From assembly GCA_036320915.1 (NCBI GenBank), contig JAXBDG010000011.1:1386501-1450500 (forward strand): a DNA stretch of 64,000 bases. The letters are read 5' to 3'. This DNA is from Linnemannia elongata. Taxonomy: Eukaryota > Mortierellomycota > Mortierellomycetes > Mortierellales > Mortierellaceae. Below are positions 25,295 to 37,943 of the stretch, one piece after another. Position numbers and translations under genes: made by a program. Each line of letters opens with the position of its first letter. Position 1 is the first letter of the stretch. The notes below the pieces were generated by a model. That model saw only the letters and a program-made list of their open reading frames with translations. It ran no database searches and was not told the DNA's origin.

Positions 25295-28024
25295 ATGGAT
25301 AGCCACCCATACCAACAACACCAGCAGCATTACCAACACCCACTGGCGCATCATCCATACGCATACGCTCACGCTTACCCGGCCTACGACAACAACACTA
25401 GCCGCAGCACAAACATCATCAGCGATAACATCAACACCACAACAAGTAGCCACAGCAGTAAACAAACCAGCCCAGTCCCCTCCTTCACCCTCAACACCCA
25501 CAACGACTTTGACAGCACCGCCGAAATGAACGGAGACACCAACGACAACGATCATAACAATGACTCCCAGGATCCCAAGGCACATAAGGGTAAACTTTTC
25601 CAGTGCACCGGCTTTGGCGACTGCCGCATGGTCTTTACTCGCAGTGAGCACCTCGCTCGTCATGCTCGGTAAGTTTTTTTTCTGTATTTACTATTTGGGG
25701 TTGGTGCCTGAAAAAAAAAATGCAAGTCTGCTGGTCTACCGATATCACCTTGACAACACAACGACAACAGACGGTTGGAGAGGGTGATTGATAAAGAGCA
25801 TGTCATGGAGGGATGTTGGGCTCGAGCTTTCGTTGTTGGGTACGGGGCCTCTCCTATTGGTAACTTGATTCTGGCTGTCTGCAACGATGCACCTGGTCCC
25901 TTTTGAGTATTACTATTCAATCACTAGGGATCAAATGATTATGTCATCCGGTTTAATCCACTCCCCAGCTGGAATTAACAGACAAGCCAGAGCAGCCGAC
26001 ATTTCATACTTAGTCGCTCTTGGGCTATCCGTTGGTTTTTTTTTTACATCGTCATCATCGTCTTCATCTTTACCCCGTCATTATCTTTACAACCAGCAAC
26101 TGCTCCTGCATTGGGGAAACTCTCTTTTGCATCATCGTCGTCACCCTCTTTACCAGTTCATATTTTTCTTTTTTGGTCTCCGACACACCGACCAGTTGGA
26201 CACTGCGCCCCGGATATGAAAGAAAAAGAAGAAGGGGGGGGGGGGGAGGCGGTTGTGCCCCGGGTTTTAGGTTTATGACAGCAACAACGGTTAAAATAAT
26301 TTGTGTTCACTTTTATTGTATTTTATTTTCTTGCTCTGAACACAGCAGCACAAACAGCTCATTCTCACAATCACACACACACACACACACACACACAACA
26401 CACTGATCAACAAGCAATAACGACATCGATACATTTATACGCACATGCAATGACCACTATTCTCCCCCCTTTTTTTACATTGACGTGCATGCCGCACTCG
26501 GTCACCGACACCGTTTCAATGCACTTTATCTTTTTCTTCTATTGGCCTCTTCTTATTCATAACGACATCATCTTGCGTATCTCCTTATCTGATGAAGAAA
26601 CTAACCATAATTAATTTGGTGCCTATATTTTTGATTTGCCATCATCATGTAGAAAACATACTGGCGAGAAACCCTTTAAGTGCGTCGTCGATGGCTGTAC
26701 AAGAATGTTTAGTCGCTTCGACAACATGGTCCAGCATACCCAAACCCACACCAAGAGTGGAGATGCCGCCCTGAACGAGCAGATTGCTCAAAGGATCGCC
26801 ACGGAGACCCGTCGCAAGAGTGAAGTCGGCGGCTCTGGTGCCCTCGGCCGTCGATTGAGCGTCAAGGCCATCGGAGCCAAACGTTGCTCGATCTCGTCCG
26901 CGTCTGGGTCTGATGCTCCTCGTCGCAAGTCTCGCCATGAGCGTGTTCAGTCACTGCCCCTGCTCAATGTCATGACCGACCCTCACCACCGATCATCCTC
27001 CCCAGCCCTGCCTTCGCCCATCACCCCTTCCAACTCGTCTCCACTGTCGCCCAAGAAGCGTTCAAAGGGTATCAAGTCTCTCGGACGCGAGAGCGGTCGT
27101 ATCCATAAAAGATCACAGGGCGCGGCCAAAGTCCGAAGCGGGTCCATGGAGGCCAATAAGGATATCTCGGCCGAGTCCTGGTATGCCTCGAAACTCCATC
27201 ATCGTCCTAGCCTTGACTACGGTATGGATCAGTATTATGCTCAGTTTTCCCAGGGCTACAACAACTACGGCGGTGATGTCAACTATGACAGTGGGGCTCA
27301 GGCACCCTTGTCGACCACACACTTTCAACAGTATCAACAACAATCGCCCTCGGTCCAGTATCCGACCTTTTCCAACTACAACAACAACTCGTCGAACTTT
27401 GGCCAGCCTAGACATCCAATGTCCCCTGCTTACTCTTCCCACTCGGATGACATTGACTCGGATGACGCCGGTGTTTTGATCAAGACGGAGACGTTTGTTC
27501 CTACCCACCCCTTGGATCACTACAAGATGGAGCCTATGGAGGACTGCACCCTCCCACCATTGAGGACTACTTTGTTCCTTCCCGAGGCACAGGCGCGCCT
27601 GCCCTCGATCACCCACCAGAACAGTCGCTACCGTTCTCGCAGCATTGGTTTCAACGCGACCAACTATCTCCCCGCCGAACCCTACCCTTCGCTCAAGACG
27701 CGCCGCCTCTCCCTCGTTGAACTGAATGCCCCAATCCAGCAGGCAAATAAGGCAGCAGCCCATCAAACTCAGAACGTTGTCCCTGCTGATCAGCGAATGA
27801 ACGGTGTGGATGTGTCAGAGGATGAAATGCGAGCTTTGGAGGCTTTTGGACAGTTGTGGTCTCAGGGCCGTGATGTCGAGTTGAGTGAGGCAGGGAACAA
27901 CAACAGTCGATCGATGGCCTCTCGTAATAGCATTGGTCCAGGATCCTATCCCGCGTCGACCCATGCTCCAGGCCCTGACGTCGGTCGTCGCCCTTCTTCG
28001 TACCCCGGCATGGTCCTTCCTTAA
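25295..28024 (+). CDS. C2H2 zinc-finger transcription factor with two fingers
   Basis: Exons 25295-25668 and 26653-28024 give 581 residues. The two tandem fingers span residues about 105-165: [22 protein letters not shown], then the linker RKHTGEKPF, then [23 protein letters not shown]. The Cys and His ligands of both fingers are intact. RSEHLARH and RFDNMVQH are recognition helices of the kind seen in the yeast Msn2/Msn4/Usv1/Rgm1 group, which favour C/G-rich sites. The N-terminus is His/Gln/Tyr/Asn-rich. The C-terminus is long, with basic Ser-rich patches ([18 protein letters not shown]), Asn/Gln-rich tracts and SxxxDDxxxDD acidic stretches, typical of activation regions. A 984-bp intron splits the first finger's last His-Ala-Arg from the linker. 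Targets unknown; the stress-type grouping is inference. Confidence 0.9.
26372..26397. repeat. (CA)n microsatellite in the C2H2 gene intron
   Basis: A 26-bp CA array inside the 984-bp intron. A G12 run lies at 26234-26246 in the same intron. Confidence 0.85.
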
Positions 28025-31000
28025 GGAACATGTCAACGACAACAACAACAACAAAAAACAAACGACATCATAACCTTAAAGATTCCTTGTGGTTTGTCAT
28101 GGAGGTTTTGGAGGAGGGAGAGACAATGGAGGCATGCCAGTGTTGTGCTCTCATTTTCCCGCATTCCCCCACCCCTTCAAATTGTACATACGTTCTTTTT
28201 TCCCCTCCACCTGCCACTCATTCAATGTGCATTCTTTGCCATTGTTTCATTGTACTTGTAGCGTAGCAATTCAATTGCTTTTTATTATGTATGCTATTTC
28301 ACTCTCTTTCAATACAAACAAACGCAAAAAAAAAAGAATAAAAAACTGAAATCAAGTAAAAACTGAATTGAGTTTTGTGAGCGCACGAAAACAAGTTTAT
28401 GCATACCGCATTATTTTTTCAGGCACGAAAGGACCAGTTTTTGCGAGCCTTTCAATTCTATAGAAAATATAAACAGAGGGAGGAAAAAAAAAAAAATATG
28501 GGATGATAGGGTGTACTAACAGAAAAGGTATCGTTTTTCCAAGGTAGACCTTTCTAACCAACGTGAGGAGATTGAATTTCGGTGAGGAGCGTGGCGGACC
28601 AAAATACTAAGCTCGTATTTTTTCTTTTGTTTTTGGTTCTGTGTGTTAGACAGGCTAATAGGTCAACTACTGCTTTGTTGTGTATGTAGTGGTGGTGGCC
28701 CTTTATTAATTCTCCTTAGGCTGGAAAGTGAGAAGAGTTGGAGCAGCGAAAGAAAAAAAAAGCATGCCATTAGAAAAGTTCCCGCACAATCTTCTCTCTC
28801 TCTCTCTATTCAATGCGCGAACATTTTAGTACCAAATGGTTCGCAATTTTTATTGCATCTTCACAACCCCCTCACCCTACCATTGACCTTCTCTCTCTTT
28901 CACACCTACCCCCCGCGCCTCACGTATTTGATTATGTCCTTTGGCTTTAATGCAAACTTGTTTACATTAGCCCTCGCGCTAACATCAACCTGTTGACTTT
29001 CTTAGCGCCCTTTCGCATATTTTTTTCTTTTCTTTCCTGTCCATTGATGTCAACTTCTTTGCTGGTTTCCGTCAACATGGAGGAACTCGTTGATATTCAG
29101 GTACTATTCTGATGGATCCAAAACAGATCCAAAGCTAACGGAAAAAGCATGGTACTGGTGTGGCGCTAGCGATGGAGTACGAGTAGAAAGAGGAGGAAAG
29201 AGGAAGAGGGGTTGAAAACAATGCACGTAAATAATTTCATCATCGAGTTTCTTTTTTGCCCCGCTAGACAAAAGTGGACCAATCAAGGTGGTTGCTAATG
29301 ACAGAGTGCGAAATAGGGGACAAGGAGTGAGAAGAAAGAGAGAGAGAGAGTGTGAGAGAGGGGCAATTGAAGGTGCGGCATGAATTTTGCGACAAATCGG
29401 ACGGGGGTGAGATGGGGACTCTTTCTCCGCTTTGGATCGATAGGGGAAAACAAGAGGAGAAGAGAGAGAGCGAAAAGAAAAATAAACATTACAACAGAAG
29501 TTGCATCACAGCCACAGTAGCTCCAAAGCAAAGGAGTATGTCAATTGAAATGACAGGTTCGTTGGTCTCGTTATCATCAGTTGAAAACTGTTGCATGAAT
29601 CTTGTTTTTTTTTTTTTTTTTGTTCCTCAACGCCTTACCACCACATTCTCCATCACACTTTCTCTTTTAATTGAAAAAGGGAGGGGGGGAAGATAAAATG
29701 ACATTGAATGGGTGTTATTTTTCAACGTCGTAATGGAGACTTTGTTCAGGAGGGCGAACAGAAAGAAAGGGCGGAAAGGGCGTCAATATTTTTCTTTAGG
29801 GATACATCATGATGATCGATCGTCTTCTGATTCTTCTTTTTCTTAAGAGTCGATCTTCCATAACTTTTTATCGAACATTGCTTCACTCCGGGGGATTTTT
29901 TTTCTTTTCCTCCTGTATCCTCCAAGCTATGACAGAATGCTTCCCAATTAAAACGTTCTTTTTAGAATAAGGCGTTGTTAACTTTGTTTATACCCGAAGA
30001 AAAGATGCACAAGAAAGAAAGAAAGAAAGAAAGAAAGAAAAAAAAAACCAACAAACCAGCCTTGGACACAACAGGAAAGGCACAACTGCAAACTGACATG
30101 GCATTTCGCCCATTAGTTTGGCTCCCTCTCCCCTTATACAAGACTTGACGCTAAAAAAAAACACTCTCACACACACATACACAATTGCATTTAGCAAAAT
30201 AGCGCTAGCCTTCCCTCGCTCGTTTTTGTTCTGTACGATCACGCCCCCCTCGAACGAAAACGAAACGACGACATTTTGTCCAAAACGCATTACATAGTAG
30301 TCGAAATAAACCCAAAAAAAAGATAAGGAAATAATAGGCTTGTACTTGTACGTGTGTTTTATCCAGGTCGCGCGTACGCTCTTCTGTGATCATGAATTTT
30401 CTCCTATTTTTAACGGAGGGGAGGGGCTCCTTGATTTTCTACTCATTCCATATGTTATCACTTCGCATGCGCCAAAGCAAAACACAAACGCAGGTGCGCG
30501 TAGGCAAGAGGCATGTAGCATCGAAGGGCGTGCATGTCGTAGGTGCTCTCAAATTTATTTTTTATGCTTTCCTATGACAACAATAAACAGGAAATAAAAT
30601 AAAAAAATGACGTTCCGGAAATTTGAATAGTCCTGACAGTTCCTCTTTCCATCCTCTACTTGATCCGCCCTTGTCTTTTCGTTTCTCTCACCCCTGTTTG
30701 TCTGTCTCTCTCTCTCTCCCTCCCTATCTCAAACCCTGTCCACACTTCTTTCAAGTTTCTTAGTTCCTTATCAAACGAGATTGCAGTAACACACCGTACA
30801 GAAACCAACTGAGCGCCTGAGTGGAGAGAAAGCGATGATGCGCTTTGTGAAAATTTTAAGTTGAAAGAAATGGAAGAAGGGGAAGGGGAGGGGGGGTCCT
30901 GTCAAAAAAGATCTCGTCATAGGTCATCCATGCGCCGCATTTATTTTAACCCCGTAGTCCCTCCCGTTGATATTCACTCGGCATTAAACATTCTTGGACC

Positions 31001-31251
31001 CTAATGATCTATTGCAGCGCGATAATGCTCTTTATCCTTCACTAGAGAAAAAACAAAGACATTAAGAAGAAAAAAAAAAAAAAAACGCTAGTCGGCCTAA
31101 CCTGAAGAAGCCTTAGCATCCTTTTTAGTGCCTGAAACATGACGCCACCAAAACATGTAGAGCATTCGCCACACCACAAGCCAAGACAATCATCTCTGCA
31201 ATGTCGTCAGATTCAAAAGAGAGGTGAATGAGCCATGCGTGCTTTTATTTC
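28025..31251. other. 3.2-kb convergent gene-free region
   Basis: Lies between the C2H2 and POP1 stop codons. It is rich in A/T runs and simple sequence, including an imperfect GAAA array at 30014-30049. No open frame has recognisable domains or convincing codon use. The edges presumably hold the two 3'UTRs. Confidence 0.5.
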
Positions 31252-34200
31252 TCACGAGACAATAGTTAACTTGGCAAGACGAGAAGCCTTACTGCGCACA
31301 CTCCTGACAAGGACCATCATCCGAGGCACCTTGAGAGGGGTAGAAGGGCCGGCGCCCGTCTTGCTTCCACTTCCACTACCACTGGCCTGAGAGTTCAGAG
31401 GGTGCTCTAACCGCTGCTTGGTCTCTAGCTCAATCACTCGCGCAAGTCCTGTTGCAGTGACACATCCAATGCCATAGCTCTTTCCTTCACTATAGCAGTA
31501 TTGTCCCGTCGTCACGTATCCAAGCAGAGTAGCCCCTGATGGCCTCTTCATCTCCTACAAGTCAGAAAGTATCAAATAGCCGTCTATGTTAGTAGGCAGA
31601 TACCAATCGCATGCTTGAAGTCAATAGGCAAATGTAACTACAAGGGAACGCAAAGTAGCTTACGAGCTCGTCCATGGTAGACTCATCCTCTTCTTCTCCA
31701 TCCATCTCCTCATCACTGTCAGAGTCCACCCACGACTTAGCCTTCTTCTCCTTGCGCGGCCGTCCCTCCACAGTCCGCTTGCCCTTCATCTGCACACGTG
31801 CAGCCCACACCATGTACTGGTCCTCAGTGATCGCATAAATCATTCCGTTCATACCAATCGTGCCCCTGTCCAAAAAGTCAACACCGACTCGAACCAACGC
31901 CTCGTCAATCCGTGCAGATGGCTCCTTCATCAGCGAGGGAGTAAGGGCTGTCTTGACCAGTCCCTGAAGACAGTCTGCCATCACAAGGTTCAACGACTCG
32001 AGTGTCAACCGCGATACCATCTCTCTCGAAGATCCACCAGCAGCCTTAGCAGCGTCCATCAGAGCCGTGACCATCTTGGGAGTTTGGAGCAACCAAATGT
32101 CCTCCTCCTTCAGATCCTCGCGCTCACCGCCTCCCAGCATTATGACACCCGCCCTCAAAGCCTTGACCCACGCAGCGCCAAAGGGATCTTCAACACCCAT
32201 CTTCTCATAGTTGAATCTCTTGGCTACAGGGATCCGCCCATACTTTTGCTCTCCTGCTTTCTTGCTCTCCAGTGCATAGTCGATATAAGCTGCCGTGTTG
32301 GGAAAGTCATAAGGAAAGCATGACTGGTGCGTCTCAAAATGAAAACTCCTGCGTTCCCGCAATCCACCGGGTCGAGCACCTGCAAAGATCATGCTCTTCC
32401 AGAACGGCATCGCCCACCCCTTGGGCAAGACCAGCGTCCATCCACACTCAAACTCGCTGATTCCTCCTCCGGGTGCTCGTTGAATCTGAGGTTTGCCCTC
32501 TCGCTGGATCAAGAGCAGAGGAATCTTGCTGTCTGATTCTATAGGCCGTAATTTCGTTCCCGGGACCAAGTTTTGTGCCCGACGTTCGTTCAATTTTGAC
32601 TCGGGGGTCATATTGCTCAACAGCTGCTCCCGTTCTTCTGCGTCCCAAATTCCTGAGTGTGCCACAGTCTCTGGCCATTTTGTGATGACCTCCTGTACCT
32701 TCCTGGATTCCTGGGCGGGTATACTGGCAGGGCGAGCCTCAGCCTTGTGTGGGAACCTGTTAATCAAGAGCAGTGATGTTAGGCGATCTTGTTTTTCACA
32801 TTGCTAATGGTCACTGACGAGCTATGTAACCAGACACATTTTTCAAACATACGTGAGCCGAGGATCCTCGGCGAGGAGACCCAGAACAATGCCTGGGGGA
32901 AGTGAAGACGACGACCGCATGTTACAAATCGCCTCCCACGTCTAACAAAGAACGAGCAATAAAAGAAGATAGAGAGATTGGTCAATAATTGACCTTCAAT
33001 TGAATACGCAGTAAGGACAATTCTTCAATAGAGTGAAGGAACAGTTATATGTACCTTATGTGCTTCTTGATAAGGCGATGCTACGTCTGACTGGCAGAGC
33101 TGGAGGACAGCCTTCAGTAACGCGGTTGAGCGGGGTCCAGTAAAGTCAAACATGACCAGCGAGTTTTCCATATCCTTGATATTGACCAGATCTGTCTTGT
33201 TGGTTTTCGTGATGGTTTCCTGGATCATCGATTTGGTAGACTCAAAAGCCGAAGGGTGGATCCAAACCCAAAGTTGGCCCTGCTTTGACAGCTCATCCAC
33301 CTCCATAGCAATTTCTGATTGTGGTTCCTGTTTCCAGAGAAAAGTCGCCGGTGCAATGAGGTTCTTGGGGAAGTTGTCGAATTCGTACAAGTAAGTCGTG
33401 TATTGCCTCTTTCCCGTAATGTACCTAGTTTCAGTAAAAGCGGTGGTCAAAATATTGATCAGCAGACGTCCAGCAGGACACTGGGACAAAAATGCTAAAA
33501 TCTCACAATCCAATAACAGCATTGCCATCGTTCCTCACCTAGCACTTCCGACGGTGGGCATAGTAGGATCCAGCATGCAGTTAAAGACGTCTGCAATGTC
33601 CTTCTTGGTTCCTGTGATCTCGAGGCAGCCATTGTATGACGAATCCTGGATAATGCATTGATGGTGACTGGACTTGTATGCCGATTTGATTCCATGCTCA
33701 TTTGAGTGCTCCGCTAGTTTGTAACCCCAAGTCTCGACCATCTTCATCCTCTTGGCGTGCCAGATATGTGTCTCCAACCACCGTTTCGTTCCTTGTCTCC
33801 TGAGATATTCTTCCGCAAGGGTGCCTGGCCGTCTCTTCTTGTATCTGTTGTCCGGCTTCTTTCCCTTCTTCACTGGATCAGACTCGACCTATATTAGACA
33901 ACAATGTGTTAGGATCTACGTCGTTTCCTGGAAATGCACCCAAGTTCCACAAAAACGAAGAAGTCAAAGCGATCCTGTACCTCTCGCTTGGCTCGGTCCC
34001 TCAAACGGACTGGAAGGCGCTTGATGTTATGGCTGGCAGCTCGACGTCTCAGGTTCCGAGGAAGACTCTGGAACGCGCGCTGAGCGGCTGCATTCCTGGA
34101 CGACTCCATGGCCTTGTGCAATGCATTAATCTCGAACGCGCGAGCCTAATATCATCCAAAAGAAATATCCGTTTGTGTAAGTCCCCTAGCTCACTTTCTA

Positions 34201-34703
34201 TCATCATTACTTCCGGCACGCATTTCTTCGTCCAGCTGAATCCAATTATCCGGTATTCACCTCTGCAAAGTTCACGACGTCCAGAGTTCTTGTAGACTTG
34301 GCAGCACCTATAATAAAAAAAAAGTACGTGTATGGATCAGAAAATAAAGTCTGACAATGCGATCGCGATATCTCAAATTTTTGTCTCTGCTTACTTGAAC
34401 CACTGGGCGAGGCTGCAGGAGTAGAGTGCATAGAGCTCGAAGGTGATGGCGTGTTCTGAATCTGAATCGACCGAGCCTGCTGCATCTTGACTAATAACAA
34501 ACGGGATCACATGGTGTTTTCGTTATGACAAAAAAAAACGCGATGCATGCGTGAGTGAGTTGCCTTGTTTGCGAAAGGTCCATCAACTTGAGTCGTTGTG
34601 AATCGAGTGAAAATAGAGTGCCAAGACCAAAAGACGCACCTCGCTTCTTGTCCTTTCCTGAGCCCGCTGGGGGTCCTGGACGCTTGTTGTTATTCCTGTC
34701 CAT
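31252..34703 (-). CDS. POP1: POP1, protein subunit of RNase P and RNase MRP
   Basis: Largest core protein of the nuclear RNase P/MRP ribonucleoproteins, for tRNA 5' and rRNA processing. Nine exons on the minus strand: 34703-34640, 34490-34395, 34307-34261, 34145-33981, 33888-33539, 33424-33057, 32941-32854, 32756-31664 and 31554-31252; 857 residues, all phases consistent. The POP1 domain carries RTLDVVNFAEARAFEINALH, NLRRRAASHN, RYKKRRPG, and WLETHIWHAKRMKM followed by TWGYKLAEH. The POPLD region has ECGWTLVLPKGWAMPFW and then FAGARPGGLRERRSFHFET, with AFPHE-type spacing to FPYDFPNTAAY. The C-terminal block contains LGYVTTGQYCYSEGKSYGIG. Length and domain order fit fungal POP1. The short second and third exons (96 and 47 bp) are inferred from phase. 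Confidence 0.95.
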
Positions 34704-35370
34704 GACGGCGGAGTGTCGTAGCTGGGTGATGTAAACGAGCGAGGGTTGAGTCCAAGTGTGTTCTCACGTCTGCAAGGCGAAGTCTCTGCCCATGGTTGTT
34801 TGGGCTGGTGGCTTTGGCATCCTAAAACAAAAAAGGCCAGTCCCAGCAGCCTGAGCACAGGCATTTCGATTTCGAGGGTCCTTGAAAACTGTATCCCAGA
34901 GGCATGACTCGCGAGAGCACCTTCAAAGAAAAGAAATACGTCAAGTAAAAAAGAATGACGATGGAAGGACAGGGAACAACAAAGCATCATATGAGTGAAA
35001 AAGAAAGGGACATGCTTTCAAGGTATCGAAGAAGGAGTGAGGGAAAGTGAGCATGAATACCTCTGGACGGGAATACTCCTTTTTCATTGAATTATGCATT
35101 CAATTTGTAGGTTTGAACACAGCACTCTCAGTCGAATGCTCGAAGCATTGCGCCGCCAGGTGTCCCCCTATTTCTCAGGAAATAAAAATTGGCTCGACCT
35201 CCTTTTCTTTTCTTCTTTTTATCTCTTCTTCTTTTTCGACAACAACGACACTTCCCACATACGCACGCACACGTTCTTCTTTTTTTTTCTCCTTCCCACA
35301 GCAACGCACAACTCACTCGCTTGACACACACTCTCTCTCTATCTCTCCTCCTCGCTCGCATATACAAGAC
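34704..35370. promoter_or_regulatory. Divergent promoter spacer, POP1 / stathmin-like gene
   Basis: 667 bp between start codons. The right part is a C/T-rich leader with CA motifs directly before the ATG at 35371. No clear TATA box. Open frames here have no recognisable domain. Confidence 0.45.
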
Positions 35371-37106
35371 ATGGCTACCCAACAACTCGCCGATCCAACC
35401 ACCCTCTCCAAGGACCAGCAACAAGCCCTCCACCAGGACGAGGTCCTTGCCGAGCTCGAGATTGCTGGAGGCGCCAAGCCCGTCGTCCCGCCCCACCTCC
35501 TCGCCAGACTCACTCCCCACGATACTCCTGACAAGTAACGTAACCAAATAACTAGCCACGTTGAATGTCAAAGGCGGATGATGCTCGGCCAGATATCAAC
35601 TTTATTTTTGATGACAGTGGTACGGAACAAAGCTAATCCCTTTCTTGCCTTCTGGTACCACCTCTTCGTCTCTGCACATCTTGTGAATAGAACCCAGCAA
35701 GATATCGAGAACAAGTTGGCTGAAGCCGAAGAGAGGCGCAAGGTATCAAAGAACAAATCATTATTATTTGATTATTTTTTTTTTCCCACCCGCATGTCCC
35801 TCCGTTCCGCTATGTTCCACTTCTCATTCCCTAACGAACCCCCCTCACTTTTTCTTCGAATTGAACCTAATAGAAACTGGAGGAGGAGCGAGTGCAAAAG
35901 GCACACGAAAATGTAAAGCACGCCAAGGAGGTCTCGGAGAAGAACCGCCACGACCAAGGTATCAGCCGTGACGAATCCATGGAGCGTCTTCGTGAGAAGC
36001 AAGAAAACGCCGAGCGTGTTCGTAACGAACAGGTGAGTTAATGGAGATGGTATGAATGGATAATAAGGGGGTGCTTGTGGGCTTGAACAAAAGGAGACAT
36101 ATACAAACATACGCACTGAGGTAGAGATCGAGCAAATGGAAACTGGATAATGACAAAGGACGATGATAACATCATGACCGAGTGCAAGGAAGGGGGAGCG
36201 AAAACATGGACAATGAAAGGAGGCAAAGGAGGGGAAGGGAGGAAGTATGATGTGGTCACCAACTGTTGGCTTTTTTTCTAGGAGAAAGTCAGCCATGTGT
36301 TGGCGACATCCTCCGCTGGGCAAATGCGGAGATGTCTTGTTGTCGTCCTGAGATGTGGAGAGAGCACAAACAAACAAACACAAACACAAATAAGCATCAG
36401 TAAAATGATGTGCTACTGACGAAACTTTCCTTATAACTACTTTCCTGACCGACCTTCACAATCATATATCGCTTTCTCATATCTAGGAGCGTCTCCGTCT
36501 GGCCAAATTGGAGGAACGCAATGCCAAGATCGCCGCTCTGCAAAAGGATGAGTCGTAAGTGAAAATGATATCCGCACTTGCCGATGCAAGCAACTGGAAC
36601 TTTCAAACCTACACACCTTTGTACTCATAACCCTGCCCTCAATGTCACACACGCAATTAGTCAATCGCACGCAGAAATCCGTGAGATTAAGGAGAAGCTG
36701 GACCAGGCAGACGCCCGTCGCAAGGCATTGGAGGACGAGAAGGTACAGAAGCTGGAGGAGCACCTTCAGCGTGTCAAGAATGTCCGGGATGCTGACCCTG
36801 AGAAGGCCCAGTACGAACAACACAAGGCTGAACTGGATCAAAAGATGAAGGCTGTTGAACAGCGTCGTGTCGATCTCGAGAACGCCCTCAAGGAAAAGAT
36901 CCAGGCTCGTCAAGCCCTCGCTGACCAAGTCCGTCAACGTATGTTATTCCCTTGGTCCCTTCCTTCACTTGTTGCTCTCCTCTGCTGTTCTGATCCCTTG
37001 TTTTTTGCTTACCACTAATGTTATCTTCCTTATATTTTTTGTTTCCTTCACAGGCCAAACCGAGCTCGCCGCTGCCGAGAATGCCCCCAATGCCGAGGCA
37101 AACTAA
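35371..37106 (+). CDS. Stathmin-like coiled-coil protein
   Basis: Exons 35371-35534, 35691-35742, 35874-36032, 36487-36554, 36661-36938 and 37054-37106 give 257 residues. The N-terminal 55 residues are unstructured (Ala/Pro/Leu-rich). The rest is one long charged helix without prolines until the tail. The segment DIENKLAEAEERRKKLEEE resembles the start of the stathmin helix (IxxKLEAAEERRK), followed by KHAKEVSEKNR and RLREKQENAERVR, echoing stathmin's RLREKDKHIEEVRKNK. A second helical repeat (HAEIREIKEKLDQADARRK) makes it longer than stathmin (about 150 residues). Stathmins bind two tubulin dimers; if homology holds, a tubulin-binding role is possible, but low-complexity coiled coils can mimic such similarity. 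Splicing is secure because phases and heptads continue across every junction. Confidence 0.8.
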
Positions 37107-37282
37107 AGTCTGGAATCGACTGCGACCAACTCCATCCTCCACATGGCGTGCACATATATCCCCTACTAACTCAATTGTCAAATAAATAACATCTCGTTGC
37201 GTCGTACATTGCTGTTTCTTTACTCGTTTTTTTTTTATTGTTGCAGTCTGAGAGACTTTCGTCCACTGGATCGATAAAGTAT
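37107..37282. other. Convergent 3' spacer
   Basis: 176 bp between the stathmin-like and hydroxyisourate hydrolase stop codons. AATAAATAA lies at about 37182, a likely poly(A) signal for the plus-strand gene. Confidence 0.5.
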
Positions 37283-37943
37283 CTATGATCCGCGGTAGGT
37301 AGTGTAAGAGTAAGGACTGAGGAGCAAGGGGATATGGTAATGCTGCTTCTCGGCACCAGGGGCGACCTCGAAGATAATCTGCGGACAACAACACAAAAGG
37401 AAAGTCAGTACGCAGAGTCAATTGAACGGCATAGTCCTTTTGTCATACTTGCTGACGAAATGAATCTTTGTCTTACCTGGACGTAAGGGTGGAAGTAGGC
37501 GGTGACACCAACAGAGGCCCAGTACTCGCTGGTCTGGAAGGTCATTCGGTAGATGCCAGCAACGAGCTGGTGCGAGGGATCCAAAAGAGTTCCCACGCGT
37601 CCGTCAGAGTCGGTGATGCTGTGAAACCAAATGCACATCCAAATACACATAGAGAAAGAAGAGAGAGGGAAGGAGAGCAATTGAACCACAACATCGTTAG
37701 CTCCTGGCTTGTCTCCTTCGTCTTGTGTCTTTTGAACCACAATGCTCCTATTTAATGGTAGACTCCAGTTCGAAAGGGAGTAAAAACAACAGAGAGGGGA
37801 GGCTTTGCTTACCCAGTAGCAAGACCGCCCCAGGTGTTGTTGGCGGCAGTGTTGAGGATCTCGAGCTTAACGGGGACATTGCGACCGGGACGGCCGCAGG
37901 ACGAATCGAGCACATGGCACGTAATGGGACTACGGGCGGCCAT
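37283..37943 (-). CDS. 5-hydroxyisourate hydrolase (transthyretin-like protein)
   Basis: Hydrolyses 5-hydroxyisourate, the product of urate oxidase, to OHCU in purine degradation. Exons on the minus strand: 37943-37813, 37618-37477 and 37378-37283; 122 residues, normal for the family. Signatures: ITCHVLDSSCGRPGRNVPVKL at the start (catalytic His in CHVLD), TDSDGRVG (catalytic Arg), EYWASVGVTAYFHPYVQ, and the C-terminal YHIPLLLSPYSYTTYRGS ending in the hallmark YRGS that separates these enzymes from true transthyretins. No N-terminal targeting signal; YRGS is not a peroxisomal PTS1, so a cytosolic location is likely. No other urate-pathway gene is present in the window. Confidence 0.96.

Noticed and set aside
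31080..31240. Possible small exon (MLYMFWWRHVSG frame) downstream of the POP1 stop
   Set aside because: Only 22 codons, an in-frame stop immediately upstream and no known partner; more likely 3'UTR.
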